Source: Candidatus Edwardsbacteria bacterium (GTDB lineage Bacteria > Edwardsbacteria > AC1 > EtOH8). Taken from it: a stretch of DNA of 37,331 nucleotides. This document shows, piece after piece, positions 14,483 to 23,123 of this stretch. The notes under the pieces were generated by a model. The model saw only the letters and a program-made list of their open reading frames with translations. It had not been told where the DNA came from and did not search any database. The stretch spans positions 1 to 37,331 of the forward strand of contig JAHJLF010000001.1 of assembly GCA_018821925.1 (NCBI GenBank), in the 5' to 3' direction. Both the position numbers and the translations under genes were made by a program. The first letter of the stretch is position 1. Each line of letters starts with the position of its first letter.

Positions 14483-15040
14483 TTACTGACCGGACTGGAC
14501 CGGATTGGGCAGGGTGGTCTTGACGCCGCAGCCGAAAATGACATACATGGTGGCGTTGCCAAGGGCGGCAGCAGCGCCGGTATTGTCGGCCGAGGAGTAA
14601 TCAACGCTTCCCTGGTCCAAAGGTGCAGCAGCAGCCGGGACAATCGTCACCGGGGGCACCGGTGGGACGGCGATGGCGGCGGGGCCCGAGGCAAAAGCCC
14701 AACCTATGGTCTTGTCAACCGGGTTCCGCAGGTTATTGGGCAGCAGATTGCCGGGCAGGGCGACTGTGGCTCCGGCCACGCCGGCCACCATCACTAAGTT
14801 GGCCGGGACGTTAGGGTTGGTGGCAGCCACTGTTTGGAGGAAGTCCTGGGGATACAGTCCCTCGGTCTGGGTGGAGAAGTCCTCGACGGCCAGCTGGATG
14901 GTATGCATGTTGGCCTTGACGGAACCTTCCTTGGCCCGGTCCTGCATGCTCATGAAGTTCGGGATGGCGATGGCCGCCAGGATGCCGATGATGACCACCA
15001 CGATCATCAACTCGATCAGGGTAAAGCCTTTGTTGTTCAT
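14483..15040 (-). CDS. type IV major pilin-like protein (pilin 1)
   Basis: A 185-residue class III-signal prepilin: leader MNNKG, cleavage before F6, then FTLIELMIVVVIIGILAAIAIPNF with the conserved Glu at mature position 5. Residues after about 35 form the amphipathic helix (QDRAKEGSVKANMHTIQLAVEDF) and a globular part ending in an Ala/Pro/Val-rich loop (SGPAAIAVPPVPPV) and MYVIFGCGV with a single Cys, so no C-terminal disulfide loop. It would be processed by a prepilin peptidase, inserted in the inner membrane and assembled by PilB/PilC encoded upstream. AAGGAG precedes the ATG. A second pilin lies 437 bases upstream with its own promoter. Confidence 0.95.
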   Translation of the reverse strand: MNNKGFTLIELMIVVVIIGILAAIAIPNFMSMQDRAKEGSVKANMHTIQLAVEDFSTQTEGLYPQDFLQTVAATNPNVPANLVMVAGVAGATVALPGNLLPNNLRNPVDKTIGWAFASGPAAIAVPPVPPVTIVPAAAAPLDQGSVDYSSADNTGAAAALGNATMYVIFGCGVKTTLPNPVQSGQ

Positions 15041-15090
15041 TTGTTCTCCTTTTATGTTACTGGTTGGTTGGTTTTGGATTCTATACTGAT

Positions 15091-15118
15091 ATAATATACC
15101 TACAATTTCTATGCCAAA
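15091..15118 (-). promoter_or_regulatory. candidate promoter of pilin 1 (weak -24/-12 or overlapping sigma-70)
   Basis: Minus-strand TTGGCATAGAAATTGTA gives GG and GT with the exact sigma-54 spacing (GG-N10-GT rather than GC). The same bases read as TTGGCA-17-TTATAT for sigma-70. The predicted start is about 50 bases before the ATG. Confidence 0.4.
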
Positions 15119-15240
15119 TTTCTATATTGTTATTAATGAAAGAGTTAAAGAGTACCCCTGTTATTTATATTTAATGAATCATGCCATATATTATCGCAGA
15201 ATGCAATACTATCGCAAAAACATTTAAATGCTTATCCTGT

Positions 15241-15477
15241 TAGCTCAGGAAGTTTCATCCTGACAAAGTTGAAAATATTCAGCGTTTTTGACTGCAAAAC
15301 AAAAGGGTGAGTCAGGCCCGTCCCGCATCGTAGTGCGGGATAAACTCCAGCGGGAATCCAGCCCTGGACACCCGTCTTCACGGGTGTGACACGAACCATT
15401 TGTATTCAATTGGCAAGTAAGGTTTTATCTTGATCCCGACAGTTATTTTCCTGAATCAATGGGATAGTCATTTACAT
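15241..15477. repeat. hairpin repeats between the two pilin genes
   Basis: The 437-base gap between the pilins has no gene. At 15311-15390 lies a GTCAGG...GTGTGAC unit with two hairpins (TCCCGCA-TCGTAG-TGCGGGA and ACACCCGT-CTTC-ACGGGTGT), related to the 10318 repeat, and at 15246-15264 a TCAGGA / TCCTGA hairpin. No strong terminator follows pilin 2. Confidence 0.6.
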
Positions 15478-16026
15478 TTAATTAGCGCTTCCGCCCAATA
15501 TGACATTTGACAAAGGCGCTGTTTTGCCAAATCCGCATATCGCATATCCTTTTGCCCCCGGACTGGTGCCATTGTTCAAGTTGCCGCCACCATCGTAACT
15601 GCTATAATACACCACCCCGCTGTTGGCTGCGGCCGGCGGGCCGCCGGGAAGGTTATCCAGGGAAAAGGCTCCAACTTGGAACGGGTTGGCAAACCCGGCA
15701 TGGGGGTTTATCAGCGCCGCCGCCGGGAATGGCGGCACCCTGACTCCCTCGGCAATGGACTGGTCAGTCCCCCCGGGGAATACTGCCGAGATCCTGATTT
15801 CCAGGTTGTCCGGGTACCAACCGTCGGCCGCGGCCGCGAAGCCCTCCACCACTAATTGCATGGTGTGCATGTTTGCTTTGCATGAGGCCTCCTGGGCCCT
15901 GGTCTTCATGCTCAAAAAATTGGGGATCGCAACGGCCGCCAGAATGCCGATGATGACCACCACGATCATCAGCTCTATCAGGGTGAATCCTTTCTGCCAG
16001 GATTTTATTCCTCGGTTTTGAGCCAT
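15478..16026 (-). CDS. type IV pilin-like protein (pilin 2)
   Basis: A 182-residue prepilin with a longer, basic 13-residue leader (MAQNRGIKSWQKG) cut before FTLIELMIVVVIIGILAAVAIPNF; Glu is at mature position 5. The helical segment MKTRAQEASCKANMHTMQLVVEGF closely matches pilin 1, so the two are paralogues. The globular part has Gly/Pro-rich loops (LDNLPGGPPAAANSG, YYSSYDGGGNLNNG) and a late Cys (YAICGFGKTAPL). AAGGA lies 7 bases before the ATG. The gene has the clearest sigma-54 promoter in the locus and so may be the regulated pilin; pilin 1 versus pilin 2 as main subunit is not decidable here. Confidence 0.94.
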   Translation of the reverse strand: MAQNRGIKSWQKGFTLIELMIVVVIIGILAAVAIPNFLSMKTRAQEASCKANMHTMQLVVEGFAAAADGWYPDNLEIRISAVFPGGTDQSIAEGVRVPPFPAAALINPHAGFANPFQVGAFSLDNLPGGPPAAANSGVVYYSSYDGGGNLNNGTSPGAKGYAICGFGKTAPLSNVILGGSAN

Positions 16027-16050
16027 ATCATTTCCTTGCTAATTGTTATG

Positions 16051-16078
16051 CTGGTAATATAAGCAATTGCCATGCCTA
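16051..16078 (-). promoter_or_regulatory. sigma-54 (-24/-12) promoter of pilin 2
   Basis: Minus-strand TAGGCATGGCAATTGCTT matches TGGCAYG-N4-TTGCW: GG at plus 16075-16076 and GC at 16063-16064 with the strict 10-base gap. The predicted start near 16051 leaves a 25-base leader with AAGGA. The adjacent gene encodes a sigma-54 activator. Confidence 0.72.
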
Positions 16079-16135
16079 AAGTCGGGAGGCGGGCCCAAGC
16101 TGGCCTTGATCGCGTTCGCTGAATTTTGGCGCACA

Positions 16136-16416
16136 GTCATCGCGAGGTATTCAAGCATGATAAACAAACGAAGCAATCCATTTTATTTAGATTGCTTCAT
16201 AAGCACCAGATACAGCCAACATCGCAATGACCTGCGTTCTGTCACCCTTGAGAATAGCGTCCTGCTTGCCAGATTGGTCTTTGCGGTTAAAACAGATCCG
16301 TTAAATCTGCGAAAATCAGCGTCCTATTAAGTTCTGGATTCCCTCTTTCGAGGGAATGACAATGAGAACGAATAGATTGCTTCATAAGTATCAAATACAG
16401 CCAACCTCGCAATGAC
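16136..16416. repeat. foldback repeat copy plus half copy, and an ATTCC palindrome
   Basis: Positions 16136-16231 are a GTCATCGCGAG...ATCGCAATGAC unit of the 14091 family; its right half (TAGATTGCTTCATAAG..., ending TCGCAATGAC) is repeated at 16371-16416. At 16331-16360 lies a GGATTCCCTCTTTCGAGGGAAT hairpin of the other family. Apart from the pilin 2 promoter nothing else is seen in 16027-16444. Confidence 0.65.
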
Positions 16417-16444
16417 TGTTATTGCCATACTGACTACCCTGCTT

Positions 16445-18619
16445 TTATTCATCCGTAATATTATAACTTTTCAATTTACGGTACAGCGTGGCGTAATGTA
16501 TGCCCAGCTTTTTTGCCGCCAGGGATTTATTATTATTGCATTCGGCCAATACCCTGAGAATGGTCTGCTTCTCCTTATCCTTCAAATTGCCTATATCAGT
16601 CGCTTCAGGCAACGGCGCCTTTTTACTTTCGGGCCATGGATTCAACACCTCATCCGGCAGGCTGTTTTTTTCGATCACCGGCCCGGGCTCCAGGATGATG
16701 GCCCGCTCCAGGACATTCTCCAATTCCCTGACATTGCCGGGCCAATTGTATTGCATCAAAGCATCCCTGGTTGCGGCTGACAGCAGTTTTACCGGAAGGT
16801 TCTGCTTCCGGCAGTAATTGTCAATGATCTCATCGGCCAGCAGCAGCACGTCGTCCTTTCTGTCCCTCAGCGGCGGGATGGTTATCTGAATGACGTTGAG
16901 CCGGTAGAACAGGTCCATCCTGAACTTATTATTTTCCACCGCCTTTGCCAGGTCGCAGTTGGTGGCCGAGATCACCCTGACATCCACCTTGATGGGACGG
17001 GTGCCGCCCACCGGCACGATCTCCCGTTCCTGCAGGACCCGCAGCAGCTTCACCTGGATGGCCGGGGAAGTCTCGGATACCTCGTCCAGGAAAAAAGTGC
17101 CGCCGGAAGCCACCCTGAACAGGCCGTCCTTGTCGCGCATCGCCCCAGTGAACGATCCCTTGACGTGGCCGAACAGTTCCGATTCCAGCAGGGCCTCCGG
17201 CAAAGCAGCGCAGTTGATGCTGACGAATGGTCCCTTACCCCGGCCGCTCAGGCGGTGAAGCTCCCGGGCCAGCAGTTCCTTGCCGGTGCCGGACTCCCCG
17301 CTGACCAGCACCGTGCTGTCGGTGGGGGCCACCTGCTGGACCATATTCATGACCTCGACGAAGTTCGGCGACCGGCCTATTATCCGGCTGTCGTATTCCC
17401 GGCCGGTCTGTTCGGTCTTACTGGCCCCGGGGATCTCGATATGAGCAAACCTGGCAAAGTCATCGATGGTCTTGCGGATGTACTCGGTCTTCTGCCTTAC
17501 CTGGGATATCTTGGCGATGACAACCGGGTCCACTTCATTTTCCCTCATCAGTTCGGAGATGGTGGCGTTTATCTCGGAAAGATAGGGGTGCAGCAGTTTC
17601 AGCAGCGATTTGGTCAGTTCCTTGGAGGTCTCCAACTGTTCCATCTCGATCAGCCGGTTCTCCAGCGATTTGACCGTGCTCAGATCCTGAAAGATGGCGA
17701 TGATCCCCTCCAGTTTTCCCTGGCTGCCATAAACCGAGGTGGTGCTGACCCCCACCGGAATGCCCTCCTCCCGGCCCCGCGATATCTTAATCTCCATCCG
17801 CTGGGAGCGGTTTTCCGTCAGGGCATTCTCCGGGTTTAATACGCTCCCCAAAGATTCCAGGCCCTCGACGGCTATCTGGGAAACATTGCGGCCGATGATA
17901 TCATTTTTTCCCAGCCCCAGTATTTGCAGGCCGGCGAGGTTGCAGTATACGATCTGTCCTTTTTCATTAATGGTAAGCAGGCCGCTGCCCATCTTCTCCA
18001 GGATATCGCCGGTGGAGAGCTTGAATTCCTCCAGGGCCCGGGTGGTGTCCTCCAGCTGCCGGCCTTTCAACCTCAGCCTTTCGGCCAGATAACCGGAGAA
18101 GGCCGCCACCAGATAGAAGCAGATGGCATAGAGGTATCCCCGGAAAACAAATTCGGTAGTAAAGGCGGTCACAAAATCCTGGTCCCGGCCTAGCAGCAGG
18201 CCGGTCCTCAGGCTGTGGTAATCGAGATAGATCAAAAAAGCCAGTGTCAGGCTGGTTAAGGTGGCGGTAAAAATTGCCCCCTTGGCAAAACGGACATTGG
18301 CAGCAGCCATAATGGCTATGAAGAACAGAAGAGTGAAGGGGTTCTCCGCCCCGCCGGTCCGCTGGATGAAGACGGCTATCCAGCCGACGTCCAGCACCAT
18401 TTGCAGGTAGTCCCACCACTGGCTCGGCCTTTTATGGTTAAGATACCTGCCCAGGATGGTGAACAGCAGGAAGAATACCGTCAGGGAGATGATCACCAAA
18501 AAAGAAAGGGGAAGCGCCCCCAGTGTATTCAACACCAAAGCGCTTCCCGTCATCAATGCCACTATTATTACCCGGCCCCACAGCACCATCGGATTATCCT
18601 TCAGGAATGTTGATTCCAT
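16445..18619 (-). CDS. hybrid PilS-like membrane sensor fused to PilR-like sigma-54 activator
   Basis: A 724-residue protein. Residues 12-180 form about six membrane segments as in PilS; about 190-315 is a PAS domain (GSGLLTINEKGQIVYCNLAGLQILG); 318-395 is a coiled, HisKA-like stretch with a His (LLHPYLSEINATI, H344) but no histidine-kinase ATPase domain; 412-650 is a complete AAA+ sigma-54 interaction domain (Walker A GESGTGKE 441-448, GSFTGA 488-493 in place of GAFTGA, Walker B GGTFFLDE, arginine-finger region FRMDLFYRL); 680-722 is a Fis-type HTH. There is no receiver domain. So a signal sensed at the membrane probably acts directly on the activator without phosphotransfer. It lies between pilC and two pilin genes, one with a -24/-12 promoter, its likely target. 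Domain calls are strong; signal unknown. Confidence 0.9.
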   Translation of the reverse strand: MESTFLKDNPMVLWGRVIIVALMTGSALVLNTLGALPLSFLVIISLTVFFLLFTILGRYLNHKRPSQWWDYLQMVLDVGWIAVFIQRTGGAENPFTLLFFIAIMAAANVRFAKGAIFTATLTSLTLAFLIYLDYHSLRTGLLLGRDQDFVTAFTTEFVFRGYLYAICFYLVAAFSGYLAERLRLKGRQLEDTTRALEEFKLSTGDILEKMGSGLLTINEKGQIVYCNLAGLQILGLGKNDIIGRNVSQIAVEGLESLGSVLNPENALTENRSQRMEIKISRGREEGIPVGVSTTSVYGSQGKLEGIIAIFQDLSTVKSLENRLIEMEQLETSKELTKSLLKLLHPYLSEINATISELMRENEVDPVVIAKISQVRQKTEYIRKTIDDFARFAHIEIPGASKTEQTGREYDSRIIGRSPNFVEVMNMVQQVAPTDSTVLVSGESGTGKELLARELHRLSGRGKGPFVSINCAALPEALLESELFGHVKGSFTGAMRDKDGLFRVASGGTFFLDEVSETSPAIQVKLLRVLQEREIVPVGGTRPIKVDVRVISATNCDLAKAVENNKFRMDLFYRLNVIQITIPPLRDRKDDVLLLADEIIDNYCRKQNLPVKLLSAATRDALMQYNWPGNVRELENVLERAIILEPGPVIEKNSLPDEVLNPWPESKKAPLPEATDIGNLKDKEKQTILRVLAECNNNKSLAAKKLGIHYATLYRKLKSYNITDE

Positions 18620-18639
18620 GATATTTCAAGCGGCAAAAA

Positions 18640-19851
18640 TTAGTTGCCGCCCATCAGGGCCGAGGTCATGCTGAAGATAGGCAGGTACATGGCGACCACC
18701 ATGCCGCCGATGCCCAGGCCCAGCACCACCATTATTATCGGCTCCATGGCCGCGGTCAGGCCCTCCACCGCCCCGTCCACCTCCTCGTCGTAGAAGTCGG
18801 CGATTTTGTTGAGCATCTCGTCCAGGCCGCCGGTGGCCTCGCCCACCGCGATCATCTGCACCACCATGGGCGGGAATATCTTCATGGTCTTCAAGGGGGC
18901 CGAAATGGTCTCGCCGCCGCCGATGGACTTGCGGGCCGACATGATGGCGTCCTGCACCACCCGGTTGCCGGCGGTCTTGGCGGTGATCTCCAGGGCGTCC
19001 AGAATGGCCACGCCGCTGGCTAAAAGAGTACCCAAGGTACGGGCGAAACGGGCCACGGCCGATTTCTGCTGGAGACCGCCCAGGATGGGTATTTTAAGCA
19101 TCAGGGTGTCCAGATACAACTGCCCCTTGTCGGTCTTGTACCACCTCTGAAGGGTAATGATGGCGGCAGTTACCACGATTATAATGAGAACGATGTATTT
19201 CTGCAGGAACTTGGACAGCGCCACCACGAACAGGGTGGGGGCCGGCAGCCTGGCGCCCATCTCGGCGAACATCTTTTCAAAGATGGGGATCACGAAGATC
19301 AGCAGTACCGCCGCGGCTCCCACCGCCACGGAGGTCAGGATCACCGGCATGATCATGGCCCTTTTGACCTTGGACACCAGGGCCTCGGCCTTCTCCAGGT
19401 AGATCGCCAGGCGCATCAGGATGTTGTCCAGGATACCGCCGGCCTCGCCGGCCGCCGCCATATTGATATACAGTTCGCTGAACACGTGTTTCTGACGATT
19501 TAAAGCCTCGGCCAGAGTGGAGCCGCCCTCCACATCGGCCTTGATGGTCTCCAGCACCTTCTTGAAGGTGGGGTTCTCTTGCTGCTGGGACTGGATCTCC
19601 AGGCAGGAAACCAGCGGCAGGCCGGCGTTGATCATGGTGGCAAACTGCCTGGTGAAGATCGACAGGTCCTTGTTGCTTACCTTGGGCTGCAGAAAACTGA
19701 GTTTGAGTTCCTTGGGCTTGACCCGCACCGAGGACACTATTATATTTTTCTTGCGCAACGCCTCGATGACTGCGCCTTCGCTTTCGGCAGTCAGCTCTCC
19801 GGAGACCAAACCGGCTTTGGAATCGCGCCCTTTCCAGAGATATAGTGGCAT
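18640..19851 (-). CDS. pilC: type IV pilus inner-membrane platform protein PilC
   Basis: A 403-residue protein of the type II secretion F family: N-terminal soluble ~60 residues, then two copies of the T2SSF domain (about 70-195 and 272-397), each starting with helical LSIFTRQFATMINAGLPLV or VARFARTLGTLLASGVAIL and followed by membrane helices (VILTSVAVGAAAVLLIFVIP, IVLIIIVVTAAIITL, IIMVVLGLGIGGMVVAMYLP). PilC links the cytoplasmic ATPases to the growing pilus base. AAGGAG precedes the ATG; it follows pilT by 60 bases and precedes the hybrid regulator by 20, so all three are probably co-transcribed. Confidence 0.95.
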   Translation of the reverse strand: MPLYLWKGRDSKAGLVSGELTAESEGAVIEALRKKNIIVSSVRVKPKELKLSFLQPKVSNKDLSIFTRQFATMINAGLPLVSCLEIQSQQQENPTFKKVLETIKADVEGGSTLAEALNRQKHVFSELYINMAAAGEAGGILDNILMRLAIYLEKAEALVSKVKRAMIMPVILTSVAVGAAAVLLIFVIPIFEKMFAEMGARLPAPTLFVVALSKFLQKYIVLIIIVVTAAIITLQRWYKTDKGQLYLDTLMLKIPILGGLQQKSAVARFARTLGTLLASGVAILDALEITAKTAGNRVVQDAIMSARKSIGGGETISAPLKTMKIFPPMVVQMIAVGEATGGLDEMLNKIADFYDEEVDGAVEGLTAAMEPIIMVVLGLGIGGMVVAMYLPIFSMTSALMGGN

Positions 19852-19911
19852 CTTTATTGCTCCTTGTAAATATTAATTTTTCTCAATAAAGGAATTATAG
19901 TATTAGGTTTA

Positions 19912-20982
19912 TCACACTACGGCCTGGCGTTTCTTGATCATCTGGTCCAGTTCCTCCACATTGGATGTATAGTCGAAGGCGGTGTCCAGGGAGATCTTCT
20001 TCTCCAGAAACAGGTTCATCAGCGACTGGTTCATGGTCTGCATGCCGTATTTCTGCCCGGCCTGCATCGAAGAATATATCTGGTGGACCTTGTCGTCGCG
20101 GATCAGGGCTTTGATGGCCGGGGTGCAGACCATGATCTCCAGGCACAGGGCCCGGCCGCCCCGCATCATGGGGATCAGCTGCTGGGTAATCACCCCCTCC
20201 AGCACGAAAGCCAGCTGGGCCCGTACCTGGGACTGCTGGTAGGGCGGAAAGACGTCTACTATTCGGTGGATGGATTCGGCGGCCGAATTGGTGTGCAGGG
20301 TGGCCAGGGTCAGATGGCCGGTCTCGGAGATGTGCAGGGCCGACTCGACGGTCTCCAGGTCCCGCATCTCGCCCACCAGCACCACGTCGGGATCCTGTCT
20401 CAGGGCGTATTTCAGGGCGTTCTTGAAACTCTTGGTGTCCGACTCCAGCTCCCGCTGGTTGATGATGCATTTTTTATGATGATGGATGTACTCGATGGGG
20501 TCCTCGACGGTGATGATGTGCCCCCTCCGTTCGCTGTTAATCTTGTCGATCATGGTGGCCAGGGTGGTGGATTTGCCCGAGCCGGTGGGCCCGGTGACCA
20601 GCACCAGCCCCTTGGGTTTGTCGGCCAGGGCAGCGCAGATGGGCGGCAGGCCCAGGGCCTGGAAGGAGCGGATCTCCCAGGGGATCACCCGCATGGCCAT
20701 GGCCACGCAGCCCCTCTGCAGGAAGATGTTGCCCCGGAAGCGGGAGAGCCCCTGAATGCCGATGGACAGGTCCAGTTCCCGCTCGGTCTCAAAACGTTTC
20801 TTCTGGGTGTCCTTCAGGATGCTATAAGCCAGCTGTTCGGTCATCTGGGGAGTGAGCGGCTCGTGGGAGGTCTGCGTAAGTTCGCCGTCCACCCGGATCA
20901 CCGGAGGGATGCCCACCGTCAGGTGCAGGTCGGTCCCCTTCTTCTGGATCATCTCCTCTAAGAGTTGGGTAAGAGTCAACAT
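19912..20982 (-). CDS. pilT: twitching motility retraction ATPase PilT
   Basis: A 356-residue secretion ATPase of the PilT class: short N-terminal PAS-like domain (GTDLHLTVGIPPVIRVDGEL), Walker A GPTGSGKSTT (about 129-138), Asp box TVEDPIEYIH, Walker B DPDVVLVGEMRDLETVESAL, His box TGHLTLATLHTNSAAESIHRIVD. The C-terminal AIRNLIRE motif of PilT appears as AIKALIRDDKVHQIYS. It lacks the tetracysteine zinc motif of PilB, as expected. It drives pilus depolymerisation. Length is standard. AGGATGGG lies before the ATG. The 346-base gap upstream separates it from the pilB genes. Confidence 0.96.
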   Translation of the reverse strand: MLTLTQLLEEMIQKKGTDLHLTVGIPPVIRVDGELTQTSHEPLTPQMTEQLAYSILKDTQKKRFETERELDLSIGIQGLSRFRGNIFLQRGCVAMAMRVIPWEIRSFQALGLPPICAALADKPKGLVLVTGPTGSGKSTTLATMIDKINSERRGHIITVEDPIEYIHHHKKCIINQRELESDTKSFKNALKYALRQDPDVVLVGEMRDLETVESALHISETGHLTLATLHTNSAAESIHRIVDVFPPYQQSQVRAQLAFVLEGVITQQLIPMMRGGRALCLEIMVCTPAIKALIRDDKVHQIYSSMQAGQKYGMQTMNQSLMNLFLEKKISLDTAFDYTSNVEELDQMIKKRQAVV

Positions 20983-21328
20983 GCTTTGCCCATCCTTATT
21001 TTATATTCATTTTACCGCCGAGAGAGAGAAAAACTTTGTTGTTAACCCAGTCAGTATATTTGTTGCATTCTCTTGCCACTTTCAAACAATCCAAATGTGT
21101 AGCGACCCTAATTATTGCTTTGATTACATTGATTAACGGTGATTACACGGTTGGAAATCGGTGTAATCAGAGAAAATCCGTGCAATCTATTTGTTGCCCC
21201 CATTAATATTTGGAAATTTGGAATCAATTCCTTAAGGTTTTATGTTTTTGATCTTTTATTTTTGATCCATTCGAAAGCAAAACAATTTTGCTAATCTCAG
21301 GACAAGTTTTTGATTTTTGATCTTTAAC
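20983..21328. other. gene-free spacer between pilT and pilB
   Basis: A 346-base AT-rich stretch. It contains a diverged inverted motif (GGTGATTACACGG / CGGTGTAATCAG, about 21139-21168) with ATTGATTAACGG next to it, and repeated TTTTTGATTTTTGATC phrases near 21250-21325. No clear promoter, terminator or ORF was recognised, although pilT needs a promoter or read-through from pilB. Confidence 0.4.
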
Positions 21329-23088
21329 CTATCCCTCGGCGGTCTCGCGGAACATCTCCTCCACCGTGGTCAGGCCCTGCTTGACCTTGCCCCAGGCGTC
21401 CATCCGCAGGGTCAGCATGCCCTGCTCCACCGCCTTGGTCCTAATAGAGGTCACCGCCTCCCGGTTCAGTATCTGGTCCCTGATTTCGGGAGAGATGGGC
21501 ATCACCTCGTAGAGACCCACCCGGCCCTTGTATCCGGTATTGTTGCAGATGGGGCAGCCCTTGCCCTTGTAATGGTAACCCCGGCCACCTCCTCGGCGTT
21601 GAACCCCATGTCGATCAGGGACTGGGGATTGATCTGGAATGGCTCCTTGCAAGCCTTGCATATCCGGCGGACCAGGCGCTGGGCCTGGATCAGCACGGTC
21701 GAGGAGGCCACCAAAAACGGTTCGATCCCCATGTCGATCAGACGGCTGACCGACGACGGGGCATCGTTGGTATGCAGGGTGGACAGCACCAGATGTCCGG
21801 TCAGGGCGGCCTTGACCGCAACGGCGGCGGTGGGACCGTCGCGGATCTCGCCCAGCATGATGATGTTGGGAGCCTGCCGCAGCATGGCCCTAAGGGCCAT
21901 GTCAAAGGTAAAGCCGATGCCCAGCTCGGCCTGAACCTGATTGACCCCTTTCAGGTTATATTCGATGGGATCCTCCACCGTCAGGATGTGCCTGTCCGGC
22001 GTGTTCAGCTGGGAAAGAGCGGAATACAGGGTGGTGGTCTTTCCCGAACCGGTGGGGCCGGTAATCAGGACTATGCCGTAGGGGGCATGGATGGCTTTCA
22101 TGAAATTCTTCAGGGCCAGCTCGGTAAAACCGAAGTTGGCCAGGTCCAGCGTCAGGGATCCGGCATCCAGGATACGCATCACCACCTTCTCCCCGAACAA
22201 TACCGGCAGGGTGGACACCCGGAGGTCTATCTTCTTGTTGAGCACCTTGATGGCGATCCGGCCGTCCTGAGGCTTGCGGCGCTCGGTGACGTCCAGCTTG
22301 GCCATGATCTTGATACGGGAGACCAGCGGGGCCTTCATCCGCATGGGCGGCTCCATCAGGGTCTGCAACACGCCGTCCTGCCTTAATCTGATCCTGAAGA
22401 CCTTCTCATAGGGCTCCACATGGATGTCCGAGGCCCCCCGGCGGACCGCCTCGGTCATGATGTAGTTGACCATTTTGACCACCGGGGTGGAGGAGCCGGC
22501 CTGCTGGGCGTCGGCCAGATCCTCGTCCTGCTCTTCATCCACCATCTCCATCTCGATGTCGTCCCCCAGCCCCTCCAGGGCCGAGTCCTCAGGCAGGCTC
22601 TCGATGGCCTCGTCCTTAATCTGGCTCATCTGGCCGCCGGATGCGATTACCTGAACATCCTTGCCCAGCGGATAGTGCTGTTCCAGAAGCTTCTTGACAG
22701 CCGAATAGCCGGCCACCACCGGCTTGACATCCAGGCCGGTGAGAAATTTGATGTCCTCCAGAGCAAAAATATCGGAGGGATCGATCATGGCCAGAGTCAG
22801 AGCCCGGCCCAGGCGTTTTATCGGGATCACCATGAATTTATTGGCGATGTCCGGCCGGATCAGCTTTATCACCGCCGGCTCCACCTGGAAATTGCTCAGG
22901 TCCATGGCCGGGACATTGAACTGCCGGGACATGAACTGCATGGCCACATTCTCGGTGACCATCCCCATCCGGACCATGGTGGCAGCCAGCGGCTCGTTGT
23001 TGCTCTTCTGCTCCAGGGTTGCCTGGTCGTACTGGGACTTGGTCAGGAGCCCCATTTTCAAAAGCATGTCGGCAATATTTTGCGGCAT
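21329..23088 (-). CDS. PilB/GspE-type extension ATPase, third tandem copy, one-base frameshift near 21571
   Basis: Two overlapping frames make one ATPase of about 586 residues. The first (21502-23088) carries a diverged MshEN-like N-domain, RGASDIHVEPYEKVFRIR, Walker A GPTGSGKTTT, Asp box TVEDPIEYNL, Walker B NIIMLGEIRD, His box LSTLHTNDAPSSVSRLIDMG and the first zinc pair CKAC. At about 21571 a single base is missing: inserting one A in the plus-strand CTTGTAATGG (one T in minus-strand CATTACAAG) restores VTIYKGKGCPICNNTGYKGR with the second zinc pair and the complete C-terminus to 21329. So it is a recent frameshift, a sequencing error, or an inactive copy. The N-domain lacks the LG doublets found in the two sister copies, so c-di-GMP binding is doubtful. 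Confidence 0.88.
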
Positions 23089-23123
23089 AAATAAATAATC
23101 TATCTTTAAATATTAAATTTTCT

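Noticed and set aside
20083-20961. 292-codon plus-strand frame opposite pilT
   Set aside because: Antisense shadow of pilT with no start signal or family.
21061-21080. TGGCAAGAGAATGCA upstream of pilT resembling a sigma-54 promoter
   Set aside because: The gap between GG and GC is 9 bases, not 10; sigma-54 spacing is strict, so the site should not work.
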